Of a DNA stretch of 64,000 nucleotides, positions 9,082 through 16,803 are shown piece after piece. Made by a program: the position numbers and the translations under genes. This DNA comes from Gemmatimonadota bacterium (GTDB lineage Bacteria > Latescibacterota > UBA2968 > GCA-2709665), in assembly GCA_028877215.1 (NCBI GenBank), contig JAPPFJ010000003.1:108395-172394 (forward strand), written 5' to 3'. How positions within the stretch are numbered: position 1 is the stretch's first letter; each line of letters opens with the position of its first letter. The notes beneath the pieces were generated by a model. It ran no database searches. It was not told the DNA's origin and saw only the letters and a program-made list of their open reading frames with translations.

Positions 9082-9335
9082 TATTTGGGTTCCCTCAGGC
9101 CATATTTCACGATAACGGATCGAACCTGTCGGACCTGATAAGGTTTTGCGTGACTGCCATCGCGCTGCAGGTTCAATCGTTCAACGACACCTTCCTTTCT
9201 AAATATGTGATGCGCCCCTCGTATCCGTTCAGTGAACCCCAGTCTACCGAGCAACGAGCGCAAGTTGTCGAATCGGATGTTCGCATCCGATCCACCTTCC
9301 AGAATCTGCCGCCGGAGCTGAGTCGGTCGTGTCAT
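9081..9335 (-). CDS. hicA: HicA-type mRNA interferase toxin
   Basis: HicA proteins cleave mRNA through a double-stranded-RNA-binding-like fold with one catalytic histidine. Here that motif is GAHHIFRK, matching the canonical GSHHxF, so the active site looks intact. The 84-residue length is slightly long, with an extended N-terminus (MTRPTQLRRQILEGG). A start a few codons downstream is possible because no clear ribosome site precedes the ATG. Transcription runs toward hicB. Confidence 0.82.
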   Translation of the reverse strand: MTRPTQLRRQILEGGSDANIRFDNLRSLLGRLGFTERIRGAHHIFRKEGVVERLNLQRDGSHAKPYQVRQVRSVIVKYGLREPK

Positions 9336-9804
9336 TCAGGCGTTTTTTATTGTACGGTCCGAAGTACCGCGGTGCACACCAAATTCAATTGATTTTGCTG
9401 CGCTCCCTGACCAAGATACCCAAAAAGCAACGCGACACAAAATGAATAAATCGCAGACTACACGAACCGTGGATTGGCTTTACGAATGTAAATCCATAAC
9501 GATCGGCGACAAACCACTTGACATGCGTACCGGTACGCGATACATTATATGCTGTGAAACATTCTTCATCAGCGCGGTCGCTTACGCAGGCAGGACATGC
9601 ATATTCAGGAGAATCCCCGCCCGTAGTTGCCCTGCGGATCGCCCTACCTCGGCCGAATCTCTTCGAAGTCACTCCCCATGGCCCGATCTCTCGGGATTGT
9701 AACTTGCTGTAAATCAGTCGATTGACGAGCCGACTTGGATTTAAGCGAAGCCCGCCGCGCATGTCTTCCGGCTGTAGAACCGCAACCCACGCGGGGTAAA
9801 TGTC
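9336..9804. other. gap between divergent hicA and the HigA-SIR2 gene
   Basis: No convincing gene is seen in these 469 bp. A long open frame on the minus strand (9385-9915) has no recognisable domain and runs into the HTH gene. The plus strand carries the promoter at 9518-9546. The position before a HigA-type gene is where a HigB toxin would be expected, but no HigB-like reading frame could be found. Confidence 0.5.
9518..9546 (+). promoter_or_regulatory. promoter with perfect palindrome in its spacer (HigA-SIR2 gene)
   Basis: TTGACA at 9518-9523 and TACATT at 9541-9546 have a 17-bp spacer. The spacer contains the perfect 14-bp palindrome GCGTACCGGTACGC at 9525-9538, a likely operator for a dimeric HTH repressor. 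The start point near 9553 gives a leader of about 250 nt before the ATG at 9805. Confidence 0.7.
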
Positions 9805-11319
9805 ATGGCGATGGAGAAATCGCCTCATCCCGGTCTCAGCATCGTCGAGAACTGGCTCGATCCGCTCTGTTTGAACGTCACCGACGCCGCGAGGGTGTTG
9901 GGCGTGGCCCGTCACACGCTATCCCGGGTGCTCAACGGGCACGCGGGCATCTCGCCCGAGATGGCGATTCGGCTGGAGAAGGCCGGATGGTCCGATGCCG
10001 AGTACTGGCTGCGCCGGCAGACGGCCTACGATCTTCTGCAGGTCCGTGAGCAGGAAGATCGCATCGAGGTGGAGCGCTATCAGCCTCAGCCCACGTTGTG
10101 TGAAGGACATGGTGTTTACGGGAATACCAGCATCGCCGTATTTCTGGGGGCCGGCGCGTCGGAAGCGGCTGGCTTTCCATCCATGGAAGACCTGACCGAC
10201 CAGGTTGTTGGCGGGCGGGGCGTTACGCGGCACGGCGACGGATGTTTCTACATAAGCGGGGGAGAAGAACCGAAATCTGCGGCAGTAAGGTTACCCCTGA
10301 GCATGGTGAAGCGACTTCATGAGGAGGCTGAGACCTACCTGTCCACACACACCGACAGGAAGGCCAATTACGAGGATATCTACTTCCTGGCACGGCAGGC
10401 ATTGGATGATGAGTTGGGTGAAACAGAGAATCCGGCGCTTCGCCAGTTTGTGGAAAGGTTGAGAGACGACTGGCTGTCACTCACCGATACCATAGAGGAA
10501 AGAAGCGAAGCCGCGGTACATTCACCCGCACAGGGTGTTCCGGACGACCTGGGTGGCTTACTGTGGGAAACGTGCAACTACATCGCGGACGTCGTCAGGC
10601 GAAGCCTTCTGCTCTATTGTCCTGAACCGGACCGCATCCGCCAGGTGAATGCCGTCGAATACGCCTGCAAGGCCTTCAACGTAACCAGTATATCGACGCT
10701 TTGTCACGACACCCACGTCGAGGCTTTTTTGAAGGACCGGAATGTTGCGCTCGCCGATGGATTCTCCGGCGGCGAGGATGACATTTCACATTGGAACGGC
10801 GATCTCACTTCGGAGGTGAAGATTCCATTCCTGAAATTGCATGGTTCCATAGACTGGTACCGCTACAGGGACGGAAAAGTCAGACGCATTCCGCCAAATC
10901 TATATCCCCAACGCATCGAGGTTGACGGCGCGTTTCTGTACGCGGAAGATGTCCCGAGGATGCTGCTGGTCGGCGCTTTCAACAAACTTTCGGACTATGG
11001 CTCAGGGATCTTTCGCGAACTCCGGCATTGCTTCAGATCGACCATTGGAAAAGCGAACACAATGGTCGTTTGCGGCTACGGCTTTGGTGACAGGGGTGTC
11101 AATAATGAGCTGATCGATTGGCATGCCGGACGGGAGGGACGCAGGTTCGTGATCGTTCACCCGGATCCTGAACACCTCGCCGAAAAAGTGCACGCGGCCC
11201 TCCGGATTCATTGGGAGACCTGGCAGCAAACCGGCGCGCTCTCAATCATCGAAAAGAGATTCGAAGATATCGAAGCCCCTGAATTCGTGGAAGCCATCGC
11301 ACAAACGGCGAATGTCTGA
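9805..11319 (+). CDS. HigA-type HTH fused to a SIR2-like NAD-binding domain
   Basis: The 504-residue protein joins two families. Residues 1-93 are a complete HigA/VapI antitoxin-like HTH ([21 protein letters not shown], then [16 protein letters not shown]). From about 108 a SIR2-like domain begins: [14 protein letters not shown] (113-126), LHGSIDW (345-351) and [10 protein letters not shown] (424-433). The motif that usually reads TxNxD, with a catalytic Asn, is here TLCHDTHVE with Cys300 in the Asn position. NADase activity therefore cannot be assumed. SIR2-like proteins of this kind occur as NAD-depleting effectors in phage defence. ATG at 9805 follows GGGGTA; ATG at 9811 is an alternative. 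Confidence 0.85.
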   Translation: MAMEKSPHPGLSIVENWLDPLCLNVTDAARVLGVARHTLSRVLNGHAGISPEMAIRLEKAGWSDAEYWLRRQTAYDLLQVREQEDRIEVERYQPQPTLCEGHGVYGNTSIAVFLGAGASEAAGFPSMEDLTDQVVGGRGVTRHGDGCFYISGGEEPKSAAVRLPLSMVKRLHEEAETYLSTHTDRKANYEDIYFLARQALDDELGETENPALRQFVERLRDDWLSLTDTIEERSEAAVHSPAQGVPDDLGGLLWETCNYIADVVRRSLLLYCPEPDRIRQVNAVEYACKAFNVTSISTLCHDTHVEAFLKDRNVALADGFSGGEDDISHWNGDLTSEVKIPFLKLHGSIDWYRYRDGKVRRIPPNLYPQRIEVDGAFLYAEDVPRMLLVGAFNKLSDYGSGIFRELRHCFRSTIGKANTMVVCGYGFGDRGVNNELIDWHAGREGRRFVIVHPDPEHLAEKVHAALRIHWETWQQTGALSIIEKRFEDIEAPEFVEAIAQTANV

Positions 11320-11455
11320 ACGACCGCAGAAAGGGCATTCTAATAGATCGAGGCGCCGAACCTCGAAAAAGCCATCAGCGGGTTCCGTCCGGGCCCCTTC
11401 AGCGCGCCGACCTGATGAAAACGCTTCGTTAAGCGATACGTGTACGGTTACCACG

Positions 11456-11496
11456 TTAGTGGAAATCGTGCATTTGTAATGCATTTTTTCCACTAA
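11456..11496. repeat. 10-bp inverted repeat hairpin with inner 5-bp stem
   Basis: TTAGTGGAAA (11456-11465) pairs with TTTCCACTAA (11487-11496), and TGCAT (11469-11473) pairs with ATGCA (11479-11483). It lies in the 390-bp gap after the SIR2 gene, which otherwise holds no supported gene. Confidence 0.6.
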
Positions 11497-11708
11497 TGAC
11501 CACAGGGTTTGCAGGAGACGTGCTGGACACAGTTTTTTGTGTTGGAGGCAGGATACGCGAAATCAGGGCTCTTGGTCCGACGACTGAAGCCGGGATACGA
11601 ATGCAGGAGGGCTGCGACGTCGCGGAGGCACAGGCGCGATAACACGAAATAAAGGTCGAACGGTACGAACCGCAGCCGGTGTGAGTGTAACGAAAATACC
11701 GTCATATA

Positions 11709-11745
11709 AAAGGGCCCCAGCATTTCAGGGGCCCTTTCGTTTTTT
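11709..11745. terminator. bidirectional terminator between convergent genes
   Basis: AAAGGGCCCC (11709-11718) pairs perfectly with GGGGCCCTTT (11728-11737). On the plus strand CGTTTTTT follows. On the minus strand the hairpin lies just after the stop of the toxin-like gene and ends in four Ts. Confidence 0.85.
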
Positions 11746-11760
11746 CAAATCCGTGCGAAT

Positions 11761-12081
11761 CTACCGTTCCCGATTTCTTCGCCGATGCCTTCTCGACTTT
11801 CTTCTGATTCGCGTCCTGTTTACATATCCGTACACTTGATCATGAATGCCTATGGCCAGGAATTCAACCGTGTCACCATTTTGGACTGAGAAGGCAAGTC
11901 GGAATTTCTGGTCTAACCGAACTGTAAAAGCATTGTCTTCTTTTTCAAGGCGTCGGCCCCTGGACAACGCTCCCTCTTCTAATTCACTGAAGACTGCCTC
12001 GAATTGACCCTTGAAGTCTTTCTTGAACCTGGCACTAAAGACCCGGAATGACTTTATGGGAGGTAATTGAAATCCCTGCAC
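11761..12081 (-). CDS. RelE/ParE-superfamily toxin-like protein
   Basis: The 106-residue product starts SFRVFSARFKKDF and ends its core with FTVRLDQKFRLAFSVQNGDTVEFLAIGIHDQVY. This is the strand pattern of RelE/ParE-fold toxins, in which a basic residue-rich sheet acts on ribosome-bound mRNA or gyrase. The C-terminus is strongly basic (RTRIRRKSRRHRRRNRER). The start is GTG, 3 nt after the stop of the gene before it, so the two are co-translated. Which subfamily it belongs to is not clear. Confidence 0.65.
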   Translation of the reverse strand: MQGFQLPPIKSFRVFSARFKKDFKGQFEAVFSELEEGALSRGRRLEKEDNAFTVRLDQKFRLAFSVQNGDTVEFLAIGIHDQVYGYVNRTRIRRKSRRHRRRNRER

Positions 12082-12084
12082 TCC

Positions 12085-12591
12085 CTAGCTCCATAGGGCA
12101 TCAAGGGCTTCTTTTGCAGAGTTATAGTCCTTGTCGGAACGCGGTTGTCCTGTGCTATGCAGGACCATGATGCGCCAACGAATCTCCTGTAGCAGCGAGA
12201 TAATATCATAGAGATTTTCGTCCGCCTCCTGCAATTTACGAGCCAGAACCGGATCTGTTCCCTCCAGATGATTTCGGGAAAAAGACAGATACTCTCGCGC
12301 CTTCTTTTCTTCGCATTCGGAAGATTCGATCTGTTTGATAAGTGTTTCTACGTCATTGTCCTTGCACAACGAACGGAAATCTTCCGGTGTTTTTTCCAGG
12401 TGCTCCAGGGCTTCGTGAAGTCCTGTGATTTTCGTAATCGCTGTGGCGTTTATCTCTTCGAGAGCGCGATGGGCCTGCTGAACGAACAGCGCGGTCGAGG
12501 AGGTGTCCACCTGACTGAGAGCATTCAGGTAACCCGGTGCCTGTTCCGAGACGAAACTATAAGGTCCGTCTACAAGAGGAAGCGATCTCAT
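12085..12591 (-). CDS. helical protein of unknown function, probable partner of the toxin-like gene
   Basis: The 168-residue product is acidic and mostly helical, with a likely coiled coil near 45-75 (ALEEINATAITKITGLHEALEHLEKT). No signal peptide or known HTH was recognised. It lies directly upstream of the RelE/ParE-like gene in the same transcript, behind its own promoter. That is the usual place of an antitoxin, though 168 residues is long and the role is inferred from position only. GGAG lies about 9 nt before the ATG. Confidence 0.6.
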   Translation of the reverse strand: MRSLPLVDGPYSFVSEQAPGYLNALSQVDTSSTALFVQQAHRALEEINATAITKITGLHEALEHLEKTPEDFRSLCKDNDVETLIKQIESSECEEKKAREYLSFSRNHLEGTDPVLARKLQEADENLYDIISLLQEIRWRIMVLHSTGQPRSDKDYNSAKEALDALWS

Positions 12592-12652
12592 ATCCGAAAC
12601 TCCGTGAGGCCCGGGGATCGATAACGGCTGTGATCAGCGCCGAATTCCCGAT

Positions 12653-12681
12653 AAAATACAGTGGCGTGCTGCCAATGTCAA
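12653..12681 (-). promoter_or_regulatory. promoter of the minus-strand toxin-like operon
   Basis: Reading the minus strand, TTGACA (12681-12676) and TATTTT (12658-12653) are 17 bp apart. The start point near 12646 leaves a leader of about 55 nt. Confidence 0.6.
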
Positions 12682-12826
12682 TTGGCGCAATTTCACCTTG
12701 CCCGATTCAACAGGAAACTATAAACGAAGTACAAATAGCAGAGGATTCGTTTTTTTTTGGGGATGACCTTGTCAGTGCGGCCCGGCTGGAACTGGCTGGT
12801 GATTCAGGATCTATTCGGTCCTTCCT

Positions 12827-13624
12827 TCACTTTGCGGTTTTTCCTGACCCGATTTCGCTTTTACCGCTCCATTCCTTCGCGAGCCGCCGGGCTTCGGCGA
12901 TCTGGACGGGCGTCATCGAATTTTCCAGGTTGTCGCGTACGACGCTGCCCAGGCTGTCTCCGGCAGCGGCGGCAAGACTGCAATGCGCGTAGGCTTTAAT
13001 GTCGTCCCGCTCCACGCCCAGACCCATGGCGTACATCATCCCAAGCTGTGATCGGGCTCGTACAAATCCCTGGTCGACCGCGCGGCGGAACCACTTGAAC
13101 GCCTCGGCATAGTCCCGCGGAACGCCTCGCGCATTGGTGTATATGATACCGAGAAGGTACTGCGCGCCGGCGTGGCCCTGGTTCGCCGCGGTGCGATACA
13201 ATTCGATTGCTTTCGTGAGATCCCTCTGCACACCGCGGCCGCGTGAATAAGCCGTTCCCAGCTTGAAACGGGCGTCGGCGTGTCCCTGATCGGCGGCGGC
13301 ACGGTACCATTTGACTGCCTCTGCGTTGTCCCGCGTCAGGCCCAGACCCTGTGCGTACATCCATCCGAGGCTGGCCTGCGCGTCCGCATGGCCCTGATCG
13401 GCGGCGAGACGCAACAACCTGACCGCTTTCGCGAAGTCCTGCTTCACGCCCTGTGCGCTCGCGTACATGGCCCCGAGAAGGAATTGCGCCTCGGCCTCGC
13501 CTTTCAAGGCGCGCCGCCGCAGATCCTCCACGCCATCATCGCTTTGTTCTGTGGCGAAACCCGCAGACGCAAGCACGAGAATTGTCAGGACTGTCATCGC
13601 CAGACGTAGTCGTCGGCTCATCAT
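12827..13624 (-). CDS. secreted Sel1-repeat protein
   Basis: The 265-residue protein begins with a signal peptide (LAMTVLTILVLASAGFATE). It then carries at least five tandem Sel1-like repeats of about 36 residues. Each has the pattern A-x-x-x-LG-x-x-Y-x-x-G-x-G-V-x-x-D-x-x-x-A-x-x-W-x-x-x-A-A. Such repeats form an alpha-solenoid used for protein contacts, here probably in the periplasm. The C-terminal SMTPVQIAEARRLAKEW is the usual cap. The partner is unknown. Confidence 0.85.
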   Translation of the reverse strand: MMSRRLRLAMTVLTILVLASAGFATEQSDDGVEDLRRRALKGEAEAQFLLGAMYASAQGVKQDFAKAVRLLRLAADQGHADAQASLGWMYAQGLGLTRDNAEAVKWYRAAADQGHADARFKLGTAYSRGRGVQRDLTKAIELYRTAANQGHAGAQYLLGIIYTNARGVPRDYAEAFKWFRRAVDQGFVRARSQLGMMYAMGLGVERDDIKAYAHCSLAAAAGDSLGSVVRDNLENSMTPVQIAEARRLAKEWSGKSEIGSGKTAK

Positions 13625-13876
13625 CTTCGCACTCCCGTTAGACAGACACGATCCATCAATGGCTTGTCGAGACGTCGAGAAAGCGTGTGCTTGGGTGGGG
13701 CAGACATTCCCGTGTATCTTATCATAGGAACGGAACGATCGGGTGGGGGAGGCAACCTCCCGCCGATGGACAGGATCGGCGTCCCCAACCGGTCATCGCG
13801 CCAGTCGCATCGGCGACACATCGTCGATCGTCTCGAGCATCTGCGACTCAGCGCCGCCGCCCTGTTCGATTACAAC

Positions 13877-13914
13877 TGTATCGAAATCGGACAGTATTGT
13901 ATCGAAATCGGACA
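13877..13914 (+). promoter_or_regulatory. tandem 17-bp upstream activating sites
   Basis: TGTATCGAAATCGGACA occurs twice without mismatch, at 13877-13893 and 13898-13914, with a 21-bp period (two helical turns). They lie about 65-100 bp upstream of a sigma-54 promoter, the standard position for a bacterial enhancer-binding protein. Confidence 0.8.
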
Positions 13915-13977
13915 CTTTTCTACGGCCGATTTTTTTGCATTTTCGCAACCTATTGTTATTTCTATATTTGAATTGTC

Positions 13978-13993
13978 TGGCAGGGTATTTGCT
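13978..13993 (+). promoter_or_regulatory. sigma-54 promoter of the MacB/FtsX-type permease
   Basis: TGGCAGGGTATTTGCT matches the sigma-54 consensus TGGCAC-N5-TTGCW. The invariant GG and GC are separated by exactly 10 bp. The start point near 14004 gives a leader of about 130 nt. Transcription would require an NtrC-type activator. Confidence 0.8.
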
Positions 13994-14135
13994 TCTGAAA
14001 CCAGGCGTACGGTTGGCGATATGGGATCGGCCTGCCTCCAGCACGTGTGTCAATCGGGCAGTATTTCACTTTCTTACCAGTCGGAATCACTCCCGCGTTT
14101 CCAATCCGGGAATGAGCGCGCGAACGGAGACACCT

Positions 14136-16565
14136 GTGATCAAGAATCTCCTGACCGTTGCAATCCGCAATCTACTGCGGCACAGATTGTACACCTCCAT
14201 AAATGTGTCAGGACTTGCAATCGGGTTGGCGGGTGGCATCCTGATCCTGCTGTACGTCAACCAGGAGTTTTCGGTAGATCGATTCTACACTCTGGGCGAC
14301 CGCATTTACAAAGTGATTCGGGAAGTGCGCAAAACAACCCGTACTACCTTTGAAAGCGGAACCTCAGGTGCGCTCGGACCTGAATTGGAAGCGTCGTTCC
14401 CTGAAGTAGAAAAAACCGTACGTATCTGGCAATGGCGCGTGTCCGCACAATTCGGCGAGCGCAAGGGTGAGTATCAGTTTGCGCTGGTTGACGACGGCTT
14501 TTTCCGGGTCTTTGATTTCGACTTTATACGAGGCGATCCGGAAATCGCATTTCATACACCCAATTCGGTGGTCATTACTGACAACCTGGCGCTCCACCTG
14601 TTTGGCGACGATGACCCGATGGGCCGTTCTTTCTCAATCGAAAGCACCGTGTTCCCCGGTGAATTCACGGTTGCCGGAATCGTAAAGGAGCCGCATCGCT
14701 CGTCAGAACTATATTTCCAGATCCTCTCTACGACGGTAACGCCAGTCGCGGAAGTGCAAGATAAGTGGACAATGTGGCAGCCAATGCTCTCCTGGCGGCC
14801 GGTGAAGACTTTTGTACTACTCAAGGCAGGACAGGACCCCGAAACCCTGCAAACAAAAATGAAGACGCTTATCGAGCGGTTTATGGGGGATGAAGTTGCG
14901 GCAAAATCGGCGTTTCATCTCCAGCCGATTCACCGCGTATACCTGTATGGGGAGTCTGATTTTATCCCGGCGAGCGGCGGCCGTATCCAGCGAATTTACC
15001 GGCTCGCGACCATCGGAATGATCGTGGTCGTGATCGCGTGCGTGAATTTTACCAATCTGGTGACTGCAAGGGCTGTCACCCGAAAGCGCGAAGTCGGTGT
15101 GCGAAAAGTGGTCGGGGCGCACCGCCCGCAACTGATGGTCCAGTTTTTGGGCGAATCTCTGCTCTTGACCTGCATCGCGTTGTTGATTGCCCTGGCGCTC
15201 GCAGATATATCCCTGCCTCTATTCAACCAATTCGCGCAGATCGATCTGCACATCGATATGGCAACTTTGTCGGCATGCGCGCCTGAAGTGATTGCTTTGG
15301 CGATCCTGGCCGGACTCTCCGCCGGGACGTATCCGGCGTTCTTCCTCTCCTCCTTACGTCCGGCGAACGCATTGAAAGGCGGCGCGTTCTCGTCGTGGGG
15401 CACGGCGTGGCTGAAGAAGGGACTCGTGGTTTTTCAGTTTGGCATGTCCATTTTGCTGGTCATCTGCACCCTTGTCGTTTATCAGCAATTGCGATTTATC
15501 GACACAAAAGATTTGGGTTTTACACGCGATCATATAGTCAGTTTACCCATTTTCGATCATGATGTTCTCGCGGAACCGAACCCCAAAAGACGTCTGTCGG
15601 CACGGCATCAGGTGGTGAAGCACGTATTTCTCGAACACCCCAATGTCCTGAGCGCGTCGTCGGCGCGGTACAGAATCAAGGGATACGGTGGTAGGCCGCG
15701 CTTGTTATGGCCCGACGGGGACCGGACAAGAGAGCAGACGATTCGTGTCAACGAAGTTGATGATTCATTCTTTAAGACTTTCGAAGTCCCCGTGCTCCGT
15801 GGTCGCGCATTCTCGCCCGATGTGGCAAGTGATACATCGGAGGCGATGATCCTGAACGAGAAAGCCGTGCGCCTGCTCGGCTGGGAAGATGATCCGATTG
15901 GCAGACAGATCGAGTCGCCAGCCTTCAAGAACCAGGCTTTGACAGTAATTGGCGTTGTGAAAGACTACCACAGCTTGTCGCTGCGAGAAGAAATAGAGCC
16001 TCTTGGTTATATAGGCCGTTGGGAGTTTTTCCATTCCCTTTACCTGCGCATCCGACCGGAAGGGACCGCGCAGACCCTGGCGTTTCTCGAAGCGCAGTGG
16101 CATCGCTTCGTGCCGGAGGAGCCGTTCAAGTATCACTTTATGGACGAAATCATGGAGTGGGTCTACCACAGCGAGAGGCGCACCGGAAGAATGCTCGGGG
16201 TGTTTTCATTACTGGCAATCTTCGTGGCGTGCCTGGGGCTGTTCGGCCTTTCGGTGTTTGTGGTCCAGTCTCGCACCAAGGAGTTCGGCGTCCGTAAAGT
16301 ACTTGGCGCATCCACGTCGCATCTGGTGATGTTGGTCTCGCGGGAATTTCTGTCTCTCATTCTTCTTGCCAGCGTCGTCGCCTGGCCAGTCGCTTACTAT
16401 CTGATGAGCGAATGGCTATCCGGATTTGCCTATCGGATTTCCCTGAACGTCGTGCCGTTTGTCGTGAGTCCGACACTGGCACTTATCATTGCATTCGCGA
16501 CCGTAAGTTTGCAGGCAGTCCGCGCAGCTCAGTCCAATCCGATCGAGGCTTTGCGAGATGAATGA
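14136..16565 (+). CDS. MacB/FtsX-type ABC transporter permease
   Basis: The 809-residue membrane protein has the duplicated MacB-periplasmic-core plus FtsX layout. One transmembrane helix lies near the N-terminus (LAIGLAGGILILLYV), followed by a large periplasmic domain and three helices around 290-420. A second periplasmic domain and three final helices end at NPIEALRDE. GTG at 14136 is preferred over the upstream ATG at 14112: it has GGAG 6 nt ahead and starts at the family-typical IKNLLTVAIRNLLRHRLYTSINV. These permeases export or release envelope-linked substrates with a separate ATPase, which is not in the window. Confidence 0.85.
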   Translation: MIKNLLTVAIRNLLRHRLYTSINVSGLAIGLAGGILILLYVNQEFSVDRFYTLGDRIYKVIREVRKTTRTTFESGTSGALGPELEASFPEVEKTVRIWQWRVSAQFGERKGEYQFALVDDGFFRVFDFDFIRGDPEIAFHTPNSVVITDNLALHLFGDDDPMGRSFSIESTVFPGEFTVAGIVKEPHRSSELYFQILSTTVTPVAEVQDKWTMWQPMLSWRPVKTFVLLKAGQDPETLQTKMKTLIERFMGDEVAAKSAFHLQPIHRVYLYGESDFIPASGGRIQRIYRLATIGMIVVVIACVNFTNLVTARAVTRKREVGVRKVVGAHRPQLMVQFLGESLLLTCIALLIALALADISLPLFNQFAQIDLHIDMATLSACAPEVIALAILAGLSAGTYPAFFLSSLRPANALKGGAFSSWGTAWLKKGLVVFQFGMSILLVICTLVVYQQLRFIDTKDLGFTRDHIVSLPIFDHDVLAEPNPKRRLSARHQVVKHVFLEHPNVLSASSARYRIKGYGGRPRLLWPDGDRTREQTIRVNEVDDSFFKTFEVPVLRGRAFSPDVASDTSEAMILNEKAVRLLGWEDDPIGRQIESPAFKNQALTVIGVVKDYHSLSLREEIEPLGYIGRWEFFHSLYLRIRPEGTAQTLAFLEAQWHRFVPEEPFKYHFMDEIMEWVYHSERRTGRMLGVFSLLAIFVACLGLFGLSVFVVQSRTKEFGVRKVLGASTSHLVMLVSREFLSLILLASVVAWPVAYYLMSEWLSGFAYRISLNVVPFVVSPTLALIIAFATVSLQAVRAAQSNPIEALRDE

Positions 16566-16781
16566 AAGGGTGTAGGACCAAGCCGGTGTTCCGACCATCC
16601 CTCGTTCTCTCCTTCTCGCGATACGGGCTCGGATCCATCTCCGGCTAAAACTTGAACGTGAAGATATCGACCTTGAGTCGGCCCGGTTCGGTTCCGGTAT
16701 AGTCCAAACTTGATTGAGCCAACGATGATCGGCCCTTCCTTCGCACTCGCGGCCTCGCCGACTTAGTGACCAATCACCGTT

Positions 16782-16803
16782 CCCCTTTCCTTCAGGAAGG
16801 GGG
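16782..16803. terminator. hairpin between convergent permease and antiporter genes
   Basis: CCCCTTTCCTTCAGGAAGGGGG folds into a tight stem immediately after the stop of the minus-strand antiporter gene. There is no T-run on either strand, so the terminator role is tentative. The rest of 16566-16781 shows no gene. Confidence 0.45.

Noticed and set aside
9385..9915. Open frame of 176 codons on the minus strand
   Set aside because: It overlaps the start of the HigA-SIR2 gene and the promoter at 9518, has no recognisable domain, and shows no ribosome site. A CPAC...C pair is not enough to support it.
11312..11479. 55-codon basic frame whose ATG overlaps the end of the SIR2 gene
   Set aside because: The overlap is suggestive, but no motif or ribosome site was found and its end runs into the 11456 hairpin.
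11456..11496. Hairpin considered as an integron attC site
   Set aside because: The ends do not have the RYYYAAC and GTTRRRY core sites in the required orientation.
13743..14135. N-terminal extension of the permease reading frame
   Set aside because: It covers the tandem activator sites and the sigma-54 promoter, and the GTG at 14136 has a good ribosome site and the family N-terminus.
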